From: Cherax quadricarinatus
Lineage: Eukaryota; Arthropoda; Malacostraca; Decapoda; Parastacidae
Assembly: GCF_038502225.1 (NCBI RefSeq)
Contig: NC_091346.1
Span: 10,887,362 to 10,951,361, forward strand
Direction of reading: 5' to 3'
Length of the DNA stretch: 64,000 bases
Of the stretch, positions 11,302-21,100 are shown in pieces. A program made the translations under genes and the position numbers. The notes below the pieces were generated by a model. That model searched no databases and was not told where the DNA came from. It was given only the letters and a program-made list of their open reading frames with translations. Every line of letters starts with the position of its first letter. Positions within the stretch are counted from its first letter, which is position 1.

Positions 11302-11696
11302 GGCGTCTCCTGTCGAGGAACTACCACTTGAACTAGCTGTCATCGCAGGGATAGGCTCAGTACCCAAGGTTGTCTGAGGTTCCTCTGACAGCTGAGGCAA
11401 CTGTGCACTATCTTGCCTGCATGAAGTATTTGGAATTGAATTACAGACAGGAATGACAGGATTACTAGTGCCTGACAACTTGGTTGTATTACTAGTAAAA
11501 GCAGAAATCTGTAACCAAGTTGTCAGGCACTAGTAATCCTGTCATTCCTGTCTGTAATTCATTTCCAACTACTTCATGCAGGCAAGATAGTGCACAGTTG
11601 CCTCAGGTGTCAAAGGAACCTCAGACAACCTTGGGTACTGAGCCTATCCCTGTGATGACAGCTAGTTCAAGTGGTAGTTCCCCCACAGGAGAAGCC
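11302..11696. repeat. inverted duplication, about 184-bp arms, 27-bp spacer
   Basis: Left arm 11302-11485 and right arm 11513-11696 are reverse complements at high but not perfect identity. The right arm is in the sense of the surrounding pol remnant, so the left arm is the inverted copy. Confidence 0.9.
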
Positions 11697-12187
11697 TTGT
11701 AGGAAAACTACTTGAAACTAGTTATGCCATTGATGTCACAGACCGTCTGCAGAAAGACGTTCTGTCACAGCTAGTGCACTCACTTGAGTGTGTGTTGATG
11801 TCGCATGTGTTCTAGATGGTGATGTCCTGGTTGACAGTGATTCTTGCAAGGTAAAGGGTTTGTACGTCGAGCCATCACTGCATGTTGTACGAGATAATAT
11901 AATCCATTTCTTCCTCGCTAACATTTCCGGTCACAGTATTCTCAGAGTGAACACCACCATTGTTGACTTTGTTCAGTATCCTTACCTTGTTCATGTATAG
12001 GATGAGCTGTCGCCTGACCAGTAGGTCGGTGCTATTTCAACCGAGCAAAGTCCATCCACTTCACCAGTAGAGGAGAAAGACTTAGTTCCCACTGACTTCC
12101 CAGACGAGGTCAACTGTTTGTTGATTCTGTTGAACAAACGTTGTAGAGCCATTACCTTACCAGGTGAGAAAATGGGTATAATGAAGT

Positions 12188-12590
12188 TTGTGTCCCATCC
12201 TTTCTCAGTTAAACCTGGTACCAGACCTATTTATGTACAGAATACCTCAGCCACAAGTTGCTGTCACAGAAGAAATGATCAATAAGATGCTTAATGGTGT
12301 TATCACGCCTAGTAATTCATCCTGCAATGTGTCCTTGATCCTAGTACTTAAGAACGATACTTGGAGCCCAGTGATCGACTTCAGGGAGCGGAATGCAAAA
12401 ACAGTTCCAGATCGCACCTCACTTCTAGTACATGGCGACCTTTTACAAAATGTTGGAGATAGTGTTTTCGACCCTGGACTTGTTACAAGGGTTTTGACAA
12501 GTCCCTCTCCATGAGGACAGCCAAGAGCTAACTGCATTTTCCACTCCTACAGGTCGTTATCATTTCTCTCAGAATGGCCTTCGGTTTATG
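12188..12590 (+). pseudogene. gypsy RT remnant (N-terminal half)
   Basis: The translation has the Ty3/gypsy RT start: YRIPQPQVAVTEEMINKML, GVITPSNSSCNVSLILV, PVIDFRERNAKTVPDR. After frameshifts it continues with sequence like the TAFSTPTGRYHFSQMAFGL block and then ends. The catalytic YxDD box is missing. It is separate in sequence from the RT at 221-1915. Confidence 0.8.
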
Positions 12591-12619
12591 CTCCTCACCT
12601 ATCACCTTCACGAGGCTCA

Positions 12620-12915
12620 TAATAATAGCTTAATTTTTAAAAGTACATGTACAGGATATACAGGCCTAGCTGACAATGACATGCTAATATATAGAAAGCT
12701 GCTTTATATGCAGAGCATTTTAGGCAAATGTCATTTTTGTCCCAGGATACAACCCACACCAGTCGACTAACACCTAGGTACCCATTTTACACTGACAAGT
12801 GAACAGGGACAACAGGCGTCTTATTGAAACAAGTTCTTATGTTTTCCAGCCGTACTGGAGATTCAAACTCTGGCCCTCAGTGTGTGAGCTGAGTGTGCTA
12901 GAGATCGAGGTATGG
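12620..12915 (-). mobile_element. tRNA-derived SINE
   Basis: On the minus strand the 5' part contains GAGTTTGAATCTCC, close to a Pol III B box, then a body with GGGTACCTAGGTGTTAGTCG. The 3' portion matches 57062-57215 (plus strand), which defines it as a dispersed repeat. It truncates the gypsy RT on its left. Confidence 0.65.
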
Positions 12916-13078
12916 GACACCCATGACGAATAAATTTAGAGGCCTCATAGTCAATGTACTATGTGTGCACTTCATGTCCGAAGACATGATAATTCTCCAA
13001 TATCTCCTCACGAACCCCCACGACATATATATGTAGGCAAGGGCCTACGTCAGGGACCTTCCAGAAGACAAGTCCACA

Positions 13079-13470
13079 GTCAAACCTGATTTTAGAAATG
13101 CCTTTAATATGGTGAAGAGAGATGTAGTCTTGCCGGCCCTTCGGGATCGGTTCTTTCTCCAGTTTCTTTCCCTTCATTTCAGCTGACTACAGCAAACCCT
13201 CAATTCTTTTGTTTGGCAAACATGAAATTCCCTCATCAGAGGGTGTTCAGCTGGGTGATCCACTCCCTCCACTTCTCTTCTGCTTGGTAGTAAGAGAACA
13301 ATCTTCCAGCGTATCCAGCGAGCTCAATATTTGGTACCTGGATGATGGCACTCTGGCAGGTACTGAAGAGTCCCTGTTAGAAGACCTACGGCTGGTAAAG
13401 ATACAGGGAGAAGCCTTGGGACTCATCCTCAGTCCAAGTGTCAAATCATCATATGAACCATGAAATAATC
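13079..13470 (+). pseudogene. RT core of the RLE-type LINE
   Basis: The translation reads VKPDFRNAFNMVKRDVV (motif A with catalytic Asp), then SSEGVQLGDPLPPLLFCL (motif B) and NIWYLDDGTLAG with the YxDD box at 13336-13362. The blocks are in different frames, so at least two frameshifts occurred. Confidence 0.75.
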
Positions 13471-13530
13471 AATGCTGTGTGAACAATCCTCCCAGAAGTC
13501 TCTGCTACCACTCCATCCAACAGTACCCTC

Positions 13531-14058
13531 TTGAGAGCACCTCTGGGTCACCAAACCATCAACAAGGTAATCAAAGAGAAATTGAATAACCTGAAGAGAA
13601 TGGAGGAGAGAATAAGCGATCTTGATGCCCTGTATCTCTTCACAAGGAGTCTTACTATGCCAAGACTCAGTTACTTCCTGAGGCGTGCACCCTCTTTTGA
13701 CAACCCAACACTTTATGAACATGATGCACATCTAAGATCAATCTTTAAGATGGCACTAAATCTGTCACTAGAAGACCGGCAATGGGTTCAAGCAACCCTC
13801 CCAGTGCGACCGGGAGGTATAAGGGTGCACAAAGCAACGCAGGCAGTTTTACCTGCGTTTCTGTCTTCGTGTTTGACTTCCAGTGGACTAAAGAAGATTG
13901 TCTCCGAACGCTTGAGAGACACAGTAAGAGCTCAAGACCCAAGGTTCGCTGAAGCAGCCGTGTGGTGGAACACTCTTGCAGACTTCTCCAGTAGATCAGC
14001 ATCTCCCAAAGAGCACAAACAGTCCCACTGGGACAAACTGATCATGGAAAAAATGTAA
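13531..14058 (+). pseudogene. RT thumb/connector region of the RLE-type LINE
   Basis: A continuous 175-residue frame follows the RT core. It contains DLDALYLFTRSLTMPRLSYF and LPVRPGGIRVHKATQAVLPAF, the region after RT where such elements place the thumb. It ends at a stop a few bases before the endonuclease frame; the two frames were probably once continuous. Confidence 0.65.
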
Positions 14059-14062
14059 TGTA

Positions 14063-14788
14063 ATGCTCACCAACGCTTCAGGAAAGGACAAAGCTCATCT
14101 CCTAGTGGTGAAGGCACCACACTCAGAAGATTTCCTTCTAGCTGTTCCCAATTCCTCCTTGGGCACTCGACTCGACCCACAGGTCATTCGGTCTGGTGTT
14201 GCTCCTCGCCTAACTACCCCCATCCTCACCGAACATAGGTGTATTTGCGGCAGGACGACAGCTGATCAATTCGGACTTCATAGTCTCGTGTATCACACAC
14301 CAGAAGGGAAGTATGCCAGGCATGAGGAGGTCAACATCATAAAGATCAGCCTCGCCACAGCCCGTTACACAGCCCAACAAGAACCTCAAGTGCAGAGGTC
14401 TGATGGAGGTCAAAACCTCCCTAATGGCGCCACTATGCTACCCTGGAAGGATGGAAAGCAGATTCCCTGGGACTACACCTGCGCCGCCACATTGGCAGAC
14501 ATCTACTTCCTATACTCTGTAGTTGAATGGGGTGGAGCTGCCAGTCACAGGGAGACCCAAAAGACCCACAAATATGAAGGCCTTGCCCCTTGCTATAACT
14601 TCATCCCAATAGGGTCGGAGACCCTTGAAGCATGGAGCAAGTCTGCTGTAAAGTTCCTCAAAGAGCTGGGTGAAAAACTCAGAAACCTCTTTTAGAGACT
14701 CAGTGTTGTGAACCAGAGGGTAAATGCCTGCAGCATTCTGGGCATGCGGCCCACCACCAGGGAGCTGGACAAAATATTCGAGATGTAG
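14063..14788 (+). pseudogene. zinc motif and restriction-like endonuclease of the LINE
   Basis: Residues around 55-95 contain a Cys/His cluster (RCICGRTT, then GLHSLVYH and ARHEEVN). Later RSDGGQNL and PWKDGKQIPWDYTC match the RPDG...WDxT pattern of the PD-(D/E)XK endonuclease in R2-like elements. An in-frame TAG at 14693-14695 cuts off the last 30 residues, which continue in the same frame to 14788 (KIFEM and stop). One stop codon thus separates it from a full C terminus. Confidence 0.65.
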
Positions 14789-15027
14789 CTCTGAGTTATC
14801 TATGTTGTTTTACTCTATTGTATTTTTGTCAATGTATTTTGTCTTTAAATAAAATATATATTAAATATATGGGGTAGTAGGAGAACGTTTTTAAAAATTT
14901 TCAGGGAGAGTCTTGAGTTTTTCCTGAAGCAAGTTCATTCTTTTCTCTGAGGATGAGGGTCCTCAGGACAGTTCCAGACGTGGTACCTCCCTATATTTAT
15001 ATATAAATAATATACACTATATAATAA

Positions 15028-15029
<2 letters not shown>

Positions 15030-15101
<72 letters not shown>
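15030..15101. repeat. (TA)n microsatellite
   Basis: About 35 TA units in the 14789-15112 interval, which otherwise holds AT-rich 3' sequence and no gene. Confidence 0.95.
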
Positions 15102-15105
<4 letters not shown>

Positions 15106-15112
15106 TATAATC

Positions 15113-15583
15113 TTTCTTCAACAAACCGGCCGTATTCCACCGAGGCAGGGTAGCCTAAAGAGAAAAACCAAAGGTTTTCTTTTTAAATTTAGTAATTTAT
15201 ACAGAAGGGGTTACTAGCCCCTTGCTCTAGGCATTTTAGTCGCCTCTTACAACACGCATGGCTTACGGAGGAAGAATTCTGTTCCACTTCCCCATGGAGA
15301 TAAGAGGAAATAAACAAGAACAAGAACTAGAACTAGAAAGAAAATAGCAGAAAACCCAGAGGGGTGTGTGTATATATATGCTTGTACATGTATGTGTAGT
15401 GTGACCTAAGTGTAAGTAGAAGTAGCAAGACGTACCTGAAATCTTGCATGTTTATGAGACAGAAAAAAGGACACCAGCAATCCTACCATCATGTAAAACA
15501 ATTACAGGCTTTCTTTTTACACTCACTTGGCAGGACAGTAATACCTCCCTGGGCGGTCGCTGTCTAGCAACCTACTACCTAAG

Positions 15584-15590
<7 letters not shown>
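15113..15590 (-). mobile_element. interspersed repeat, shares a segment with the LINE 3' end at 41213-41262
   Basis: The segment near 15121-15168 (CCGGCCGTATTCCACCGAGG...) matches the reverse complement of about 45 bp at the 3' end of the LINE fragment at 40800-41285. The rest (to 15590) has no open frame and looks like 3' UTR of the same kind of element. I associate this sequence with decapods from memory only. Confidence 0.5.

Positions 15591-15591
<1 letters not shown>

Positions 15592-15641
<50 letters not shown>
15592..15641. repeat. (TA)n microsatellite
   Basis: About 23 TA units directly before the tRNA-SINE. Confidence 0.95.
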
Positions 15642-15643
<2 letters not shown>

Positions 15644-15790
15644 ATAACACTGCGAGTAGCCAAGGAATCGAACCCATGCTGCTTTGGCCTGCCTCATGGT
15701 GGACGAAAACTCATGACGCCTTAATCCACGGGACCACACAATCCTTCAGAGTAGCGCATCCAGCCGAACTGGATGTTGTACTCGCTACCC
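15642..15790 (-). mobile_element. tRNA-derived SINE or tRNA-like pseudogene
   Basis: On the minus strand CATGGGTTCGATTCCTTGG is an excellent B box (GGTTCGANTCC), preceded by an A-box-like GTGGTCCCGTGGATTAAGGC about 50 bases upstream. No proper cloverleaf could be drawn with confidence, so a SINE head is more likely than a working tRNA. Confidence 0.55.
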
Positions 15791-15849
15791 AAGGACACAT
15801 TCCACTTCCCCTATCACCCCATCTTTTCAATGTGTCTGTATTCATCTAA

Positions 15850-16306
15850 TTGTGGTTGCTTGGGTTGAGTCATAGCTCATGGCCCCGTCTCTTCACTGGT
15901 CGCTACTGGGTCATTCGGTCCCTGATCTGTGAGCTTTATCATAATTCTTCTTAAAGCTATGTATGGTTCCTGCCTCCACCTCACTTTCTAGACTATTCCA
16001 CCGCCTGACAACTCTGTGCCTGAATAAATTTTTCCTAACATCTCTGTAACTCATCTCAATCTTCAACTTCCAATTGTGACCCCTTGCTGCAGTGTCCCAT
16101 CTCAGGAACATCATGTCTGTCCAAATTATCTTTTCCTCGCAGTATTATGTATGTCTTTATCATGTCTCTCCTAACCCTCCTGTCCTCCAGTGTCGTCAGG
16201 CCGATTTCCCTTAATTAACCTTCCTTCGTAGGACATTCCCCTTAGCTCTGGAACTAACCTTACTGCAAACCTTTGCACTTTCTCTAATTTCTTGACGTGT
16301 TTGACC

Positions 16307-16308
<2 letters not shown>
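15850..16308 (-). mobile_element. LINE-A 3' fragment
   Basis: Minus-strand translation of 16114-15911 (TAARGHNWKLKIEMSYRDV, VVRRWNSLESEVEAGTIHSF) matches the C-terminal end of LINE-A at 33941-36250. Its 5' end abuts a long (GT)n tract, and its 3' end near 15850 carries the GGGGCCATGAGCTATGACTC sequence. Confidence 0.85.
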
Positions 16309-16403
<95 letters not shown>

Positions 16404-16425
16404 CGCGCGCGCGCGCGCGTGCGTG
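16309..16425. repeat. (GT)n and (GC)n microsatellite
   Basis: About 45 GT units followed by about 10 GC units, adjoining the 5' end of the minus-strand LINE-A copy. Confidence 0.95.
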
Positions 16426-17420
16426 TTGTGGAGGCTCTGATATTCAGTACTTCTAGGTTTTTACCGCATTCGGTGTGATCAAGACCTACATCATTAATTT
16501 CTAAGTGCTATATTTATTTTAATTTTCCAGGATTAGAATGTTACATTTGTCTGCGTTATGGGGCCTTAAGCTCTACAAAAGAAGTGAGGAAGGAAGGGAA
16601 GCGTTCAGGAGTTACTAACGTACCAGAACAGAAAAATTTGTATGCCGCTATAGTTGTGTCTTGTATGTAAGCAGCTGCAAATATATGCTTGTGTAATTGT
16701 ATGCATTCATGTGTGTTTAAATGTGGTTATGTATACTTGTGTGTACATTTGTGTTCGTATGTAGGTAGCTGACAATATTTCGGGATCATATGCAATTGTT
16801 CTGTTGTAGATTCGCCAGTATAATCACCCGGCCCGGGCCTTTTCCAAGAGATGGTCTGGCCTTGACTCCCTGTCGAGGGAGTGTCTCAGACTAATGTCTG
16901 CCTCGTCTTCTAGGACCAGCTGTCCCCAGGACTAGCCCCATTCCCCACCCCCACAGGGCTCGGAGGGAGAAGCTAGGCATCTTGGGCTGCCGCTTACACA
17001 AATCTCGCCCACACTGGGCTCGAAGGGTGTGGCAGCTGCATGACAGCAGACTATGTCAGGAGGTGTAAAGGTATCAAGCACTACAGGATCCTTTTGGAGC
17101 CAAATCCTAGCTTTGGGCATTAAGCCCGAGCGCTGGGGAAGCTCAAGAATGCCTCTTGCTGTGTTGTTGCTGCTGCTGTTACTACTACACTTGTCCGTTG
17201 CACTCTCTTCGGTATATAACTATGCATTACAAGTTTCAAGGAGAACAAGTCTGTAAAAGACAAACCCAACTCTCAACTTCGTAAAGTTACTGTCAAATTA
17301 GTTTTCTTGTATATGCATATACACAGCATATCTGTGCATATGTGTATATGTATATACGAGTGCATGTATGTGCATATGTGTGGGCATATATGCTTGTGCA
17401 TGTGATGACAGGCCTTTCCT
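16426..17420. other. no gene seen
   Basis: The stretch 16811-17160 is GC-richer and looks like a dispersed repeat, but no second copy is in the window. The rest is anonymous, with TGTG-rich patches near 17330-17400. Confidence 0.4.
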
Positions 17421-17548
17421 GTTGCAGTCAACACAGTTTGCAATGTTGCAGAAATAGATAAAAATTCTGAAATCGTTCCCCCTGAACGAATCTGTCTGGA
17501 TTTCTTTATTGCTGCAACATTGCAAGCTCCTGATGTGTTGATTGCAAC
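17421..17548. mobile_element. MITE-like hairpin, imperfect terminal inverted repeats of about 38 bp
   Basis: The left end GTTGCAGTCAACACA...TTGCAATGTTGCAG matches the reverse complement of the right end (CTGCAACATTGCAAGC...TTGATTGCAAC). The element is about 128 bp and non-coding. No clear target duplication was seen. Confidence 0.45.
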
Positions 17549-18159
17549 ACTGAAGGCTTATAGCTATCATTCATCTTGTGGTCATTTTACGTCTTTTGTC
17601 ACTCATTGACGATTAATGCGTATACATGTGAATGTATTCACTTTCATATGTATACCTGCATGCATTATAATACAAGTCTAGAGATGAACCCATTCAAATA
17701 CTGCAATAACAGAAGAGAAATACTCTGTGGTCATTTCCAGGCGATTCCAGTAAAGTTTTATGATTCGCAAACCTTCATCCTTCAGTGTATTTCCGAGGCT
17801 GACTTTTACCAAGCTTCATCCGACATTTGTAACAATTCACAGATACCAAAAACTATCATAACGAAGATCATATAAATTGATTGTATGATTGTTATGGCCT
17901 GTAACCAGGTCATTACAATTGAAGGAATATGCAGTACTGTTATGTACTGATATGCAACTATTCCTTATAACGGCATCACGAATATTCATAGATGTAATAT
18001 ATGCTAAAAAAGACACTAGTTAAGAGTGGAAAGTGATTTCAGAGACAAATGATATAAAGTGGGAATTTACCTTACTAATGGTGGGCCAACCGTCCCATAA
18101 TAGCTGTCACTTCTCAATTACCTGCAAGGTAATTAGTACTTATTAGAACATTCAACCTG
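17549..18159. other. no gene seen
   Basis: Anonymous sequence between the MITE-like hairpin and the degenerate edge of the 36-bp satellite; only short frames. Confidence 0.5.
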
Positions 18160-21100
18160 AACCTTCAGATAGCACTCCAGGACATAACTCTTAAGATCCA
18201 TCCTCTTCAATCATTCCCAGTTATACGTAACCCACACCTTCAAACATTCATAGTTATACCCTTCAACACGCTAATTCAGCATGACAAGTTACACTGTTCA
18301 ACATGCATTTTCTACATGTATCAATATTTAAAGCCATTCAGTACGCTTCTTCACACACCCTCAATTACACCATTCAGCACGCACCTTCTAAGAACCTCCA
18401 GTTGTATCCTTCAGCATGCACCTTCTGTAAGAACCACCAGTTGCATCCTTCAGCATGCACCTTCTGTAAGAACCACCAGTTGCATCCTTCAGCACGCACC
18501 TTCTGTAAGAACCACCAGTTGTATCCTTCAACAAGCACCTACAAGCACCATCAGTTGTATCCTCCAGCAAGCACCTACAAGCACCATCAGTTGCATCCTT
18601 CAAGCACCTACAAGCACCACCAGTTGCATCCTTCAGCAAGCACCTACAAGCACCATCAGTTGCATCCTTCAGCAAGCACCTTCAAGCGCCACCAGTTATG
18701 TCTTCCAGCAAGCGCCTACAAGCACCACCAGTTGTATCCTTCAGCAAGCACCTACAAGCACCACCAGATGTATCCTTCAGCAAGCACCTACAAGCACCAC
18801 CAGTTGTATCTTCCAGAAAGCACCTACAAGCACCACCAATTGTATCCTTCAGCAAGCACCTACAAGCACCATCCGTTGTATCATCCAGAAAGCACCTACA
18901 AGCACCACCAATTGTGTCCTTCAGCAAGCACCTACAAGCACCACCAGTTGTATCCTTCAGCAAGCACCTACAAGCACCACCAGTTGTATCCTTCAACACC
19001 TACAAGCACCAGTTGTATCCTACAGCAAGCATCTACAAGCACCACCAGTTGTATCCTTCAGCAAGCTCCTACAAGCACCACCAGTTGTATCTTCCAGCAA
19101 GGACCTTCAAGCACCACCAGTTGTATCCTTCAGCAAGCACCTACAAGCACCACCAGTTGCATCCTTCAGCAAGCTCCTACAAGCACCACCAGTTGTATCT
19201 TCCAGCAAGGACCTTCAAGCACCACCAGTTGTATCCTTCAGCAAGCACAAGCACCTACAAGCACCACCAGTTGTATCCTTCAGCAAGCTCCTACAAGCAC
19301 TAGTTGTATCCTTCAGCAAGCATCTACAAGCACCACCAGTTCTATCTTTCAGCAAGCACCTACAAGCACCACCAGTTGTATCCATCAGCAAGCACCTACA
19401 AGCACCACCAGTTGTATCCTTCAGCAAGCACCTACAAGCACCACCAGTTCTTTCAGCAAGCACCTACAAGCACCACCAGATGTATCCTTCAGCATCTACA
19501 AGCACCACCAATTGTATCCTCCAGCAAGCACCTACAAGCTCCACCAGTTGTATTTCAGCAAGCACCTACAAGCACCACCAGCTCTTTCAGCAAGCACCTA
19601 CAAGCACCACCAGTTGTATCTTCCAGCAAGCACCTACAAGCACCACCAGTTGTATCTTCCAGCAAGCACCTACAAGCACCACCAGTTGTATCTTCCAGCA
19701 AGCACCTACAAGCACCACCAGTTGTATCTTCCAGCAAGCACCTACAAGCACCACCAGTTGTATCTTCCAGCAAGCACCTACAAGCACCACCAGTTGTATC
19801 TTCCAGCAAGCACCTACAAGCACCACCAGTTGTATCTTCCAGCAAGGACGTACAAGCACCACCAGTTGTATCTTCCAGCAAGCACCTACAAGCACCACCA
19901 GTTGTATCTTCCAGCAAGCACCTACAAGCACCACCAGTTGTATCTTCCAGCAAGCACCTACAAGCACCACCAGTTGTATCTTCCAGCAAGCACCTACAAG
20001 CACCACCAGTTGTATCTTCCAGCAAGCACCTACAAGCACGACCAGTTGTATCCTTCAGCAAGCATCTACAAGCACCACCAGTTGTGTCTTCCAGCAAGCA
20101 CCTACAAGCACCACCAGTTGTATCTTCCAGCAAGCACCTACAAGCACCACCAGTTGCATCCTTCAGCAAGCACCTACAAGCACCACCAGTTGCATCATTC
20201 AGCAAACACCTACAAGCACCACCAGTTGTATCTTCCAGCAAGCACCTACAAGCACCACCAGTTGTATCTTCCAGCAAGCACCTACAAGCACCACCAGTTG
20301 TATCTTCCAGCAAGCACCTACAAGCACCACCAGTTGCATCATTCAGCAAACACCTACAAGCACCACCAGTTGCATCATTCAGTAAGCACCTACAAGCACC
20401 ACCAGTTGTATCTTCCAGCAAGCACCTACAAGCACCACCAGTTGTATCTTCCAGCAAGCACCTACAAGCACCACCAGTTGTATCTTCCAGCAAGCACCTA
20501 CAAGCACCACCAGTTTTATCTTCCAGCAAGCATGTACAAGCACCACCAGTTGTATCTTCCAGCAAGCACCTACAAGCACCACCAGTTGTATCTTCCAGCA
20601 AGCACCTACAAGCACCACCAGTTGTATCCTTCCGCAAGCACCTACAAGCACCACCAGTTGTATCCTTCAGCAAGCACCAACAAGCACCACCAGTTACATC
20701 CTTCAGCAAACACCTACAAGCACCACCAGTTACATCCTTCAGCAAACACCTACAAGCACCACCAGTTGTATCTTCCAGCAAGCACCTACAAGCACCACCA
20801 GTTGTATCTTCCAGCAAGCACCTACAAGCACCACCAGTTGTATCTTCCAGCAAGCACCTACAAGCACCACCAGTTGTATCTTCCAGCAAGCACCTACAAG
20901 CACCACCAGTTGTATCTTCCAGCAAGGACGTACAAGCACCACCAGTTGTATCTTCCAGCAAGCACCTACAAGCACCACCAGTTGTATCTTCCAGCAAGCA
21001 CCTACAAGCACCACCAGTTGTATCTTCCAGCAAGCACCTACAAGCACCACCAGTTGTATCTTCCAGCAAGCACCTACAAGCACCACCAGTTGTATCTTCC

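Larger units (their letters stand above)
10551..12187 (+). pseudogene. protease-like region and pol linker, interrupted
   Basis: Near 10927-10975 the translation includes FMDSDAQVSIM, resembling a D-S-G protease motif with the glycine lost. After the inverted duplication, 11790-12000 reads VLVDSDSCKVKGLYVEPSLHV. Many stops are present. Function cannot be claimed; the order relative to gag and RT is the main support. Confidence 0.45.
9660..12590 (+). mobile_element. second Ty3/gypsy-type retrotransposon, heavily decayed
   Basis: Plus-strand remnants occur in the order gag, zinc knuckle, protease-like motif, pol linker, RT. RT stops abruptly after the MAFGL block near 12590, just before a SINE. 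No LTR was recognised. It is distinct from the element at 1-6429 in sequence and more decayed. An inverted duplication at 11302-11696 lies inside it. Confidence 0.7.
12955..14788 (+). mobile_element. non-LTR retrotransposon with C-terminal restriction-like endonuclease (R2/NeSL/Utopia-type), decayed
   Basis: Three adjoining plus-strand coding blocks give RT (13079-13470), a downstream thumb/connector (13531-14058) and a zinc motif plus endonuclease block (14063-14788). This C-terminal endonuclease layout is typical of early-branching, often site-specific non-LTR elements. Frameshifts and stops separate the blocks. The clade is uncertain; Utopia-like is a guess from the YLDDGTLAG and EGVQLGDPL wording of the RT. 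Confidence 0.65.

Noticed and set aside
15642..15790. Functional tRNA gene
   Set aside because: A good B box, but no convincing cloverleaf or acceptor stem; SINE head is simpler.
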